Position numbers and translations under genes: made by a program | The notes under the pieces: model-generated | Seen by the model: the letters and a program-made list of their open reading frames with translations, nothing else | Told to the model about the DNA's origin: nothing | Databases searched by the model: none | Shown here: positions 27,443 to 35,282 of the stretch, piece by piece | Position numbering within the stretch: position 1 is the stretch's first letter | Layout: each line of letters begins with the position of its first letter | DNA from: Streptomyces sp. NBC_00285 | Lineage (GTDB): Bacteria; Actinomycetota; Actinomycetes; Streptomycetales; Streptomycetaceae | NCBI RefSeq assembly: GCF_036174265.1 | Contig: NZ_CP108055.1 | Span: 1,984,001 to 2,048,000, forward strand | DNA: 64,000 nucleotides | Reading direction: 5' to 3'

Positions 27443-29005
27443 ATGAATGGCAAGTGCACCGCGCTCGGGGCAGCCCTGGCTGCCGTCCTGCTCGCTCTGG
27501 CTCCCGGTGCAACCGCCGTGGCCGCGGATCCGTCTCCCCTGCCGACGCAGGCCTACGCGTCGATCGACGCCGAGGACCAGCTCAACGTGGGTTCGGCGAT
27601 GGAGCCCGCCACTGTGAGCTGGAGTTTCGCGGACGACGGGGCGCAGGTTCCCCTCCCCACGAACATTGTGCTCGTCATCGACGCGCGCGGCCTGGCGGGC
27701 GTCGCGAACCTCTCGGTCGACGATCCGCGGTGCAAGGCCGACGGCCAGGTCTTCACCTGTGTCAACAAGGACGTCTACCAGCGCCAGTCGGTCGATTTCA
27801 CCCTGCGTGCCGAGACGGGTGCCGCACTCGGCGACAGCGGCACGATCACGTACACCCTCACCGCCGACCACGCCACCGGCGCCACAGCGCACACGAAGGC
27901 GGTCGTCGGGGCCCCGCGTCTGGCCGTCGGGAAGCTCCCGGACGTGGCGGACGCCAAGGTCGGCTCCCGTCTCGACCTTCCGCTCCGGCTCCGCAACACC
28001 GGCAACCTGGCGACCGACCGGCGCATCATGCTGAGCTGGGAATCGGTGGGCGGTCTGGTCTTCGACGAGAAGTTCTCCAACTGCACCTACGGCGGAAGCT
28101 CCGACTCCGACGATCCCGGCAGTCAGGCCTCCGTCACCTGCGTCTTCCCCGTCGGCCCGGACTCGGTGCCCGCGGGCGCCGACGTCGAGCTGAGCAGCCC
28201 CCTGTCCGCCACGGTCGGCAAGCGGGTCCTGACCGATGTGGTCGACTACTCGGCCAGGCTGCTCAAGCCGAACGAACAGCCCGGCGGCGGCAGCCGGCAG
28301 GGCACCGGCCCCGCGCTCACCCTGGTGCGCGCCTCCGGAGCGGGGGACGGCTTCGAGGACGGCGCCGAAGGCCGGTTCACCGTATCCGCCGACAACTCCG
28401 CGGACCTGGCGTCCGGCGCCACGGCCAAGCCCGGCCGCAAGGCGGGCGAATGGACCCTGGACCTCGACGCCGTGAACCACGGACCGGCCTCCGTCTACGG
28501 CATCGACAACAAGTCCGTCGCCGTGGTCGACGTCGTCCTGCCCAAGGGCGCGGTCGTGACCGGCACCGCTCACGACGAGGAGGAGGACGGCCCTTACGGC
28601 CCCTGCCTTCTCTGGGTCGACGACACCAGGACGGCGCCCTTCGAAGCGGGCCACCGGCACTACGTGTGCACCGTGCAGTTCGGTATCGCCGCGGGCAGGA
28701 GCCAGGACTTCCAGCTGTGGGTGAAGACGGCCAAGGGGTACGACGGTGCCACGGGTACGGCGACCGTACGGCCCGGCCCGGCCGGCATACCCCTCCACGA
28801 TCCGGATGCCTCCAACGACAGCGTCACCTTCGCCTTCGGCACCTCTGCCGCGTCGCCGACTCCGACCACGCCGGCCACACCGGCCGACGGCGCACTCGCC
28901 GCGACGGGCGCGGGCCACCCGGCATTCGTCGCCACCGCATCCGCCGGAGCCCTGCTGGTGGGCACCGCTCTCCTCCTCGTCCGGCGCCGCAGGCGTTCCC
29001 TCTGA
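27443..29005 (+). CDS. Cell-wall surface protein with LAATG sortase motif
   Basis: The protein is 520 aa from ATG 27443. It has a Sec signal peptide (about 1-32, cleavage near AVAADP), extracellular beta-rich domains with DUF11-like repeats (about 40-460), then a Pro/Thr linker, LAATG at 485-489, a hydrophobic segment and a RRRRRS tail. LAXTG is the class E sortase signal used by Streptomyces instead of LPXTG, so the protein should be linked to peptidoglycan. Four cysteines in the ectodomain could form disulphides. It is divergent from guaB1 and its gene stands alone. Function is unknown. Confidence 0.82.
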   Translation: MNGKCTALGAALAAVLLALAPGATAVAADPSPLPTQAYASIDAEDQLNVGSAMEPATVSWSFADDGAQVPLPTNIVLVIDARGLAGVANLSVDDPRCKADGQVFTCVNKDVYQRQSVDFTLRAETGAALGDSGTITYTLTADHATGATAHTKAVVGAPRLAVGKLPDVADAKVGSRLDLPLRLRNTGNLATDRRIMLSWESVGGLVFDEKFSNCTYGGSSDSDDPGSQASVTCVFPVGPDSVPAGADVELSSPLSATVGKRVLTDVVDYSARLLKPNEQPGGGSRQGTGPALTLVRASGAGDGFEDGAEGRFTVSADNSADLASGATAKPGRKAGEWTLDLDAVNHGPASVYGIDNKSVAVVDVVLPKGAVVTGTAHDEEEDGPYGPCLLWVDDTRTAPFEAGHRHYVCTVQFGIAAGRSQDFQLWVKTAKGYDGATGTATVRPGPAGIPLHDPDASNDSVTFAFGTSAASPTPTTPATPADGALAATGAGHPAFVATASAGALLVGTALLLVRRRRRSL

Positions 29006-29033
29006 CACCGGCAGCCCGATGCACGCTCCATGC

Positions 29034-29675
29034 TCAATAGAGGAAACGGTGCAGTGGAGCGGACTCGGTCAGCAGCATGGTGACCCGGTGCGCAAGACGC
29101 TGCCACGCCTCGTCCTGCGCATAGGTCAGCCTCACGTCCTCGCCGTCGGCCGCCTCCAGTGCAGCGAAGAGCGCGGCCGTGTCGGCGTCGGGGGCGAGGT
29201 CCACCAGCGAGAGGATCCGCGCCAGTGCGCCGACCAGGCCGACGCCGGTCTTCTCGGGCGAGAGGACGGTGGCGCGCACCGTGGCGACCACGCCTGCCGG
29301 GTCGGGAAGGTCCGGCGGTGCCACGAGCATCCCGGACAGCTCCCGCAGCAGCGCGTACAGCAGGTCCGTCTGCTCGGTGGGCAGATCGACGACGCGCAGG
29401 CCCTCATGCTCCCAGCGGCCGTTCGGCGTCCACACCCGCGGCCCCCGCGCCACCGCCTCGGCGAGGAGCTCCCGGACCCGCCGGAAGGCCGGGAGACCGT
29501 CCGTGAGGAGTGCGTGCCCACCCGCTCCGTCGACGGCTGCGGCCAAGGGCACCAACAAGTGCTCCTCGACCCGGTCGCACTGCGCACCGAGGTCGGGGTC
29601 GATGACAACGAGGCGAACCGACGTGCGCTGCTCCTGCTGCTCCATGCCGAACACTCTGCCAGCAGCCTCGGACAT
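29034..29675 (-). CDS. Hypothetical protein downstream of barstar
   Basis: The protein is 213 aa from ATG 29675; ATG 29645 is an alternative, and neither start has a strong ribosome site. It is mostly helical, cytoplasmic and rich in Leu/Ala/Val, with no motif that I recognise. It lies 60 nt after the barstar gene on the same strand, so it may share its transcript, but nothing ties it to the RNase by sequence. Confidence 0.6.
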   Translation of the reverse strand: MSEAAGRVFGMEQQEQRTSVRLVVIDPDLGAQCDRVEEHLLVPLAAAVDGAGGHALLTDGLPAFRRVRELLAEAVARGPRVWTPNGRWEHEGLRVVDLPTEQTDLLYALLRELSGMLVAPPDLPDPAGVVATVRATVLSPEKTGVGLVGALARILSLVDLAPDADTAALFAALEAADGEDVRLTYAQDEAWQRLAHRVTMLLTESAPLHRFLY

Positions 29676-29735
29676 TCGAGGGGGAGGCCGAACGCCCGTC
29701 CCGGCCGACGGAGCCAGGACCTTTCGAAACACGTC

Positions 29736-30071
29736 CTAGAGGCCGGACTGGTGGCCTGGCTGGTGGCCGGCCCCGCCCAGTGCCAGCACCACCGAGAGCG
29801 TCGGCGTCCGGTCCACCGCGGCGTCGAAGACCTCGACGGCCGTCTCCCACTCGTCCGGCCGCCCCTTGGCGTACGGTCGCCAGTTCCGTACGACGATCTC
29901 CAGCCCCTCCTCGGGCGCGCCCTCGGGCCAGACGGTGTGGTCGCAGAGGGAGTCGGCGAGGGCGTCCCAGTTGCGGCCGAACCAGTCCGGCAGTGCGAGG
30001 GCGTCGGCGACGCGATCCATCAGGCCGGCCTTGTCCGAGACCTCGTCGAGGTCCACCGCGATGCGGGTCAT
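29736..30071 (-). CDS. Barstar-family ribonuclease inhibitor
   Basis: The protein is 111 aa. The segment DWFGRNWDALADSLCD (about 29-44) is the barstar inhibitory helix and loop, where an acidic residue plugs the RNase active site. Its ATG overlaps the stop of the upstream RNase gene by 4 bp (ATGA), so toxin and inhibitor are made from one coupled transcript. The inhibitor has no signal peptide and stays in the cytoplasm. Confidence 0.9.
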   Translation of the reverse strand: MTRIAVDLDEVSDKAGLMDRVADALALPDWFGRNWDALADSLCDHTVWPEGAPEEGLEIVVRNWRPYAKGRPDEWETAVEVFDAAVDRTPTLSVVLALGGAGHQPGHQSGL

Positions 30072-30436
30072 CTCAGTACCGCCCTGAACGAGTCGTAGTG
30101 ATCATCGGTGTAGTAGATCTCCCCACCCTGTCCGGTGACCAGGCGCCGGGCCCCGCGGTCGCGCGAGCCCGGCGTGGGGACGGTGTACTCGTGGTAGTAA
30201 CCGCGCTGGTGCTCGGGCAGCAGCCGCTCGAAGTTCCCGAAGACTGCGCCGTCCTTGGCGTACGGGAAGGGGCCGCCCCTGTCGATGAGGGCGAGGGTCT
30301 CCCGGGCCTGCTGGGGAAGCCGCGCCTCCTGGACGGTGGCCGGGCCATCGGTCCGCGCGGGATCGGCGGTGCCCGACGAACACCCTGTCAGGAAGAGCAG
30401 ACACAGAAGAACCCGGGAGACGAACCGCAGCAGCAT
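30068..30436 (-). CDS. Lipoprotein guanyl-specific ribonuclease (RNase Sa-like)
   Basis: The protein is 122 aa from ATG 30436. A lipobox FLTGC19 follows a hydrophobic segment. The mature part matches RNase Sa/barnase-type N1 ribonucleases with the complete catalytic set: E83 in HEYTV, R98 in GARRLV and H113 in YYTDDHYDSF, spaced exactly as E54, R69 and H85 of RNase Sa. The lipoprotein signal suggests the enzyme is tethered outside the membrane, unlike the freely secreted RNase Sa. It is coupled by 4 bp to a barstar gene. Confidence 0.9.
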   Translation of the reverse strand: MLLRFVSRVLLCLLFLTGCSSGTADPARTDGPATVQEARLPQQARETLALIDRGGPFPYAKDGAVFGNFERLLPEHQRGYYHEYTVPTPGSRDRGARRLVTGQGGEIYYTDDHYDSFRAVLR

Positions 30437-30507
30437 GGTCCCGATGCTGCCACGGCCGCCCCTCCTTGACTGTCCGTAAGGGTCCGTCCGGTCCGCCCGA
30501 CCCTCCG

Positions 30508-31527
30508 TCAGGGCCCGTCCGGGTCCGTCCGGTTCAGTGCCGGCTTCGGCGGAGTCCCCGCCGTCATCAGGTAGTCCGCGGCGGAGGTGTCCGTCACCAG
30601 GCTGGTGACGAGCCCGGACCGCAGCACCGCGTCGATCGCCGCCGCCTTGCGCTGCCCGCCCGCGATCGCGACGACCTCGGGGACCCGGCGCAGTTGGTCG
30701 GCCTTGACGGTGATGCACCGCTCACCCAGGTCCCGTCCGACCCGGCGCCCCTCGGCGTCGAAGAGGTGCGCGGACATCTCGGCGGCGACCCCGAGTGAGG
30801 CGTAGTGGCCGCGCTCCTCGTCGCTGAGCATGTCGTGCACCGTCGAGATGCCCGGCTCCCAGGATCCGATGGACACGCAGGCGACCGTGACCTTGTCGAA
30901 GTACTCGAAGGCCCGGGCGAGCCCGGCCTGGTTGCGCAGCGCGGCTGCGGTGGCCGCGTCCGGCAGCAGCATCGGCGCGTAGATGGGGTGGGCGTCGCCG
31001 CCGGACACCTGGGCGGCCCGTCGGACCGCCTCCACCGAACCGCGCTCGGCGGTTCCGGCGTCGTACACACCCGTCAACTGCACCACCGTGCACGGCGCGA
31101 GCCGGTCGAGGGCGGCCGCCATGTGGATGGTGGAACGGCCCCAGGCAAGGCCCAGCACGTCCCCTTCGTCGACCAGCTCGCCGAGCAGGTCGGCAGCCAC
31201 TTCTCCCAGGTTCTCGGGGTCGGGCGAGTCCTGGGCCTCGGCCGGGGACTCGACCACGACGGCGTGCCTGAGGCCGTAGCGGGCGCGGAGCGCGTCGGAG
31301 CGCTCGGCGTCCAGCTCGGCAGGCACGCGGATCTCGATGCGTACGAGATCCCGTTCGAGGGCGGTCTCCAGGACCCGGGCCACCTTGAAGCGGCTGACGC
31401 CGAACTCCTCGGCGATCTGGATCTTGGACTTGCCCTCAAGGTAGAAGCGGCGGGCCATGGCCGCCGCCTGCACCAGCTCAGCGGGTCCCATCCGCATGGC
31501 TGACCGGCCAGCCGACATACCCGACAC
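30508..31527 (-). CDS. SorC/DeoR-type sugar-binding transcriptional regulator
   Basis: The protein is 339 aa from GTG 31527, which has GAGGAG 6 nt upstream; the GTG at 31551 is an alternative. It has an N-terminal helix-turn-helix (KSKIQIAEEFGVSRFKVARVLE near residue 30) and a C-terminal phosphosugar-binding domain of the SorC type (about 75-325) with AWGRSTIHM and CVSIGSWE motifs. Such proteins sense phosphorylated sugars. The gene lies about 100 nt downstream of rpe on the same strand, so a link to pentose-phosphate metabolism is reasonable but not proven. Confidence 0.85.
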   Translation of the reverse strand: MSGMSAGRSAMRMGPAELVQAAAMARRFYLEGKSKIQIAEEFGVSRFKVARVLETALERDLVRIEIRVPAELDAERSDALRARYGLRHAVVVESPAEAQDSPDPENLGEVAADLLGELVDEGDVLGLAWGRSTIHMAAALDRLAPCTVVQLTGVYDAGTAERGSVEAVRRAAQVSGGDAHPIYAPMLLPDAATAAALRNQAGLARAFEYFDKVTVACVSIGSWEPGISTVHDMLSDEERGHYASLGVAAEMSAHLFDAEGRRVGRDLGERCITVKADQLRRVPEVVAIAGGQRKAAAIDAVLRSGLVTSLVTDTSAADYLMTAGTPPKPALNRTDPDGP

Positions 31528-31629
31528 GGCGATCTCCTCACTGCTGTTCACACTCTGGATTCGCCGTTCATCCTTGCAGATGCGGCGCACTTGATCAGCC
31601 CTGATGAGAGCCGTTCACGTTCCCTTGGT

Positions 31630-32316
31630 TCAGTGGCCGCACGCCCAGGAGGCATTGGCCGTCGCCCCCTCGGCTTGGTTGCGCAGTGCACGTACCGCCT
31701 CGGCCGGGTCGTTCGCGCCGTATACGGCGGAGCCCGCGACGAAGACGTCGGCGCCCGCTTCCGCGCAGCGCTCGATGGTGTCGGCCGAGACACCGCCGTC
31801 GATCTGGAGCCACAGTTCCAGGCCGTGCTTGTTGATCAACTCGCGGGTGCGGCGAATCTTGGGGAGCATGATGTCGAGGAACGGCTGCCCCCCGAATCCG
31901 GGCTCGACCGTCATGATCAGCAGCATGTCGAGCTCGGGGAGCAGATCCTCGTACGGCTCGATGGGCGTCGCGGGCCGCAGCGCCATGGAGGCGCGGGCGC
32001 CCTTGGCCCGGATCTCGCGGGCGAGCCGGACCGGAGCGGCGGCCGCCTCGACATGGAAGGTGACGGAGGAGGCACCCGCCTCTACGTACTGGGGCGCCCA
32101 CCGATCGGGGGCCTCGATCATCAGATGGCAGTCCAGCGGAGTGTCCGTCGCACGGGCCAGCGACTCTACGACCGGCACACCGAGCGTGAGGTTCGGGACG
32201 AAATGGTTGTCCATGACGTCGACGTGGAGCCAGTCGGCTCCCTCCACCGCCTTCGCCTCGTCCGCGAGACGAGCGAAGTCGGCGGACAGGATGCTGGGGT
32301 TGATCTGCACGGCCAT
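31630..32316 (-). CDS. rpe: Ribulose-phosphate 3-epimerase
   Basis: The protein is 228 aa, a (beta/alpha)8 barrel. It interconverts ribulose-5-phosphate and xylulose-5-phosphate. Diagnostic motifs are [13 protein letters not shown] at the N-terminus, [15 protein letters not shown] (metal His/Asp), [12 protein letters not shown] near residue 138 and QIDGGVS near 175. It is divergent from the MMPL gene and marks the left edge of the accessory insert. Confidence 0.96.
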   Translation of the reverse strand: MAVQINPSILSADFARLADEAKAVEGADWLHVDVMDNHFVPNLTLGVPVVESLARATDTPLDCHLMIEAPDRWAPQYVEAGASSVTFHVEAAAAPVRLAREIRAKGARASMALRPATPIEPYEDLLPELDMLLIMTVEPGFGGQPFLDIMLPKIRRTRELINKHGLELWLQIDGGVSADTIERCAEAGADVFVAGSAVYGANDPAEAVRALRNQAEGATANASWACGH

Positions 32317-32450
32317 GCCCCAAGCCTCCCATGCCCGGGCACCAAGAGGCGCGCCGGTCCAGACCCAAGCCGTTCATCGGATGTTGTGAACGAGTCGCGC
32401 ATGCCATGCTGGGCGGCCGGTCGGCTCGACGGATGGCAGCGGGGGTGGCC

Positions 32451-34595
32451 ATGAGCGGCAATCGGGGTATCGCGCATCTCGTCTGCGGACGGCGTGCCAA
32501 GTGGCTGGTGTTGGCACTGTGGCTGGTGGTGCTGTTTCTGACGGCGCCTCTCGCCTCCAAGCTCACCGACGCCCAGGACAACGACGCGGCCTCCTGGCTG
32601 CCGGGCTCCGCCGAATCGACCCAAGTCCTGCAGCTGTCCGAGGACTTCAGGCCGGAACAGATCCCCGCGGTGGTCGTCTACGCACGCGCGAGCGGCCTCA
32701 CACCCCGGGAACAGGCCACCATCGCCAAGGACGCCGCCGACATCAGGCGGCTGACCGCACACGGCATCCGCGGCGCGGAGACCCGGGGCCCTGTCTACGA
32801 CCGGCAGAGCAACCCGCGCGCGGCCCAGATCCTCGTCCCGATCACCAATGACGAGAAGGGCTGGGAGCAGATCGCCCCCGCGGTCGACTCCCTCCGTGAC
32901 GTCGTGGGCAAGGGCGGCGACGGCCTCGCCGTCCACATCACCGGACCCGGCGGCACCTCCGCGGACTTCTCCAAGGCCTTCGAGGGCATCGACTCGACGC
33001 TTTTGCTGTCCGCGATGGCGGTCGTCGTCGTCATGCTGCTCATCACCTTCCGCAGCCCCAGCCTCCTCCTGGTCCCGCTGCTGTCGGTGATCGCCGCGCT
33101 GTTCACCGCGCAGGCCCTGATCTACCTGCTCGCGCAGGACGCAGGCCTGACGGTAAACGGCCAGAGCGCGGGCATCCTCACGGTGCTCGTCTTCGGCGCG
33201 GGGACGGACTACGCCCTGCTGCTCGTGGCCCGCTACCGGGAGGAACTGCACCACCACGAGGACCGCCACGAGGCGATGGCCCTGGCCCTGCACCGGGCGG
33301 GCCCGGCCGTGGTCGCCTCCGGCGCGACCGTCATTCTGAGCATGCTGGTGCTGCTGGCCGCCGAGATGAACTCGACGCGCGGCCTCGGTCCGGTCGCCGC
33401 GATCGGCGTGCTGGTCGCCCTGCTGGCGATGACGACGCTGTTCCCGGCCCTGCTGGTGATCTTCGGCCGCTGGATCTTCTGGCCGACGATTCCGCACTCC
33501 GGCGCGCCCGACCACATCGACAGCGGTGTCTGGGCCCGCACCGGCCGCCGTATCGCCCTGCGCCCGCGTCTGGTGTGGGCGGTCACGGCGCTGATCCTCG
33601 CGATCTGCTCGCTCGGTCTGATCCAGCTGCGCGCCGCGGGCATCGGGAACGCGGACGCGTTCACGGGGAAACCCGACTCGATCGTCGGCCAGGAGGTGTC
33701 CGCGAAGTACTTCGCGGCGGGCAGCGGCGATCCCCTGGTCGTCGTCAGCGACCAGGCGCAGGCCCGCCAGGTGCGCGAGGCGGTGGCCGGCACCCGCGGG
33801 GTCGTGGCCGCGTCCCTCGGCCTGCCCCCGGGCACGAAACCGTCGCACGAGGGCAAGGTGCTCTTCGAGGCCACGATGACCGCCCCGGCCGACAGCGAGG
33901 CCGCGAAACGGACGGTGGAGCGGGTCCGCGACGCCGTCCACGCGGTGCCGGACGCCGACGCCCGGGTGGGCGGCGGGACGGCCTCCCTGCTCGACATGGA
34001 CAAGGCGACCACGCACGACAACATGGTGATCATCCCGCTGGTGCTCGCGGTGGTCCTGCTGATCCTGTGCGCCCTGCTGCGCGCCCTGATCGCCCCGCTG
34101 CTGCTGATCGGAACGGTGATCCTGTCCTTCGCGGCGGCCCTGGGCATCAGCGCCCTCGCCTTCCGCCACCTGTTCGACTATGCGGGCGAGGCGACCGACT
34201 TCCCGCTGTTCGTCTTCGTCTTCCTGGTGGCCCTCGGCATCGACTACAACATCTTCCTGACCACGCGCATCCGCGAGGAAGCGGCCCGTCAGGGCACACG
34301 GCCGGGTGTGGTCACCGCCCTGGCCGCGACCGGCGCGGTCATCACCTCCGCCGGTCTGGTCCTGGCCGGCACCTTCGCCGCCCTGGGCACCCTGCCGATG
34401 GTCGCCTTCGCGGAAATCGGTTTCGCGGTGGCGCTGGGCGTCCTGCTGGACACGTTCATCGTGCGCTCGGTCCTGGTGACGGCCCTGTTCCTGGACGCCG
34501 GCGACAAGGTGTGGTGGCCGCACCGGCAGCCACACCGGGACGACGGCACCGCGGCGACGACCGAGACGGAGCACGCCGGCGGGCGCAGCGGATGA
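32451..34595 (+). CDS. MMPL-family RND exporter
   Basis: The protein is 714 aa from ATG 32451. It has the RND layout: one hydrophobic segment, a periplasmic domain (about 45-180), five segments, a cytoplasmic loop, and a second such unit. The motif GAGTDYALLLVARYREEL near residue 250 and its counterpart ALGIDYNIFLTTRIREE near 600 are the proton-relay helices of actinobacterial MMPL proteins. These export lipids or hydrophobic drugs. No lipid-synthesis partner lies next to it, so the substrate is unknown. Confidence 0.85.
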   Translation: MSGNRGIAHLVCGRRAKWLVLALWLVVLFLTAPLASKLTDAQDNDAASWLPGSAESTQVLQLSEDFRPEQIPAVVVYARASGLTPREQATIAKDAADIRRLTAHGIRGAETRGPVYDRQSNPRAAQILVPITNDEKGWEQIAPAVDSLRDVVGKGGDGLAVHITGPGGTSADFSKAFEGIDSTLLLSAMAVVVVMLLITFRSPSLLLVPLLSVIAALFTAQALIYLLAQDAGLTVNGQSAGILTVLVFGAGTDYALLLVARYREELHHHEDRHEAMALALHRAGPAVVASGATVILSMLVLLAAEMNSTRGLGPVAAIGVLVALLAMTTLFPALLVIFGRWIFWPTIPHSGAPDHIDSGVWARTGRRIALRPRLVWAVTALILAICSLGLIQLRAAGIGNADAFTGKPDSIVGQEVSAKYFAAGSGDPLVVVSDQAQARQVREAVAGTRGVVAASLGLPPGTKPSHEGKVLFEATMTAPADSEAAKRTVERVRDAVHAVPDADARVGGGTASLLDMDKATTHDNMVIIPLVLAVVLLILCALLRALIAPLLLIGTVILSFAAALGISALAFRHLFDYAGEATDFPLFVFVFLVALGIDYNIFLTTRIREEAARQGTRPGVVTALAATGAVITSAGLVLAGTFAALGTLPMVAFAEIGFAVALGVLLDTFIVRSVLVTALFLDAGDKVWWPHRQPHRDDGTAATTETEHAGGRSG

Positions 34596-34659
34596 GGGTC
34601 GGTACCCTCACCGGGCACGTCAGCCCGGACGGGTCGGGACCCGTTGTAGGCCCTTCGCC

Positions 34660-34937
34660 GACGCCATGCACACCCAGCGAAGGACCGCGAAGAAGATCGT
34701 CGCCACCGGCGGGCACTACCTCCTGGTCGTCACTGCAACCAGAAGAAGCTGCGCCGGCAACTGCGCCGCCTGCCCTGGCGGCAGATGCCGCTGCTGGACC
34801 GCACCCGCACCGCCGGGCACGGACGTCGCGAGGTCCGGCGGCTGAAGGTGTGCACCGTCGAAGCCGGCCTGCTGTTCCCGCACGCCGTCCAGGCCACCCC
34901 CGACCACGCCACCACGCTCCTCAAGATCACCTGCTGA
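34660..34937 (+). pseudogene. ISAs1-like transposase remnant
   Basis: The segment begins in one frame with [20 protein letters not shown], typical of the ISAs1 DDE region around its second aspartate. One frameshift later it continues [14 protein letters not shown], then [14 protein letters not shown], and ends at a stop at 34937. Both N- and C-terminal parts of the transposase are missing and no inverted repeats are visible. It is a decayed insertion-sequence fragment. Confidence 0.7.
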
Positions 34938-35090
34938 CAACGCATCAGCCCTGGTTGCAGGGGCCTACGAAGTGAGCGGTGGACCGCTCGTTCAGTTCTC
35001 AGCCGTCAGCTCGGAGTGCCACCCCGGACGGCGTGCCCGCATCGTGAGATGATCGATCCCCGGCGGCCGGTCCGTGTGAGAATGCCCGCC

Positions 35091-35138
35091 ATGCAGCGCC
35101 AGCTCATTATTAGCGCCAGCGTGCCGGCACCGAGGTGA
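35091..35138 (+). CDS. Putative attenuator leader peptide with Leu-Ile-Ile codons
   Basis: A 15-residue frame, MQRQLIISASVPAPR, stops 145 nt before the synthase gene. It holds CTC-ATT-ATT in a row and a later GTG. ATT is a rare isoleucine codon in Streptomyces, so tandem ATT codons would make ribosomes sensitive to charged tRNA-Ile. Right after it come competing hairpins and a terminator. The position and codon content fit a branched-chain amino-acid attenuator. No strong ribosome site is visible. Confidence 0.55.
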   Translation: MQRQLIISASVPAPR

Positions 35139-35139
35139 C

Positions 35140-35210
35140 CTGGAGGGGACCCCTCCCAGGCAGCCCACCGCCCGCACGCAGACCTCTCGCATTCCGCGAG
35201 GGGTCTTTTT
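35140..35210 (+). terminator. Attenuator: antiterminator piece and U-tailed terminator
   Basis: The terminator stem is GACCTCTCGC at 35181-35190 with GCGAGGGGTC at 35195-35204 (10 bp, one G-U), followed by a T-rich tail through 35216. GACCCCTC at 35148-35155 is exactly complementary to the 3' arm segment GAGGGGTC, so it can pair instead and prevent termination. The same segment also folds with 35139-35147. Such mutually exclusive folding behind a short Ile/Leu-coding frame is the mark of transcription attenuation. Confidence 0.65.
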
Positions 35211-35282
35211 GTTTTCCTCATCAGCAGCCCTCATGCAGCGGCCCCACCCCGGCCCGGCAGACCTGGACAGGAAACACCCGCC

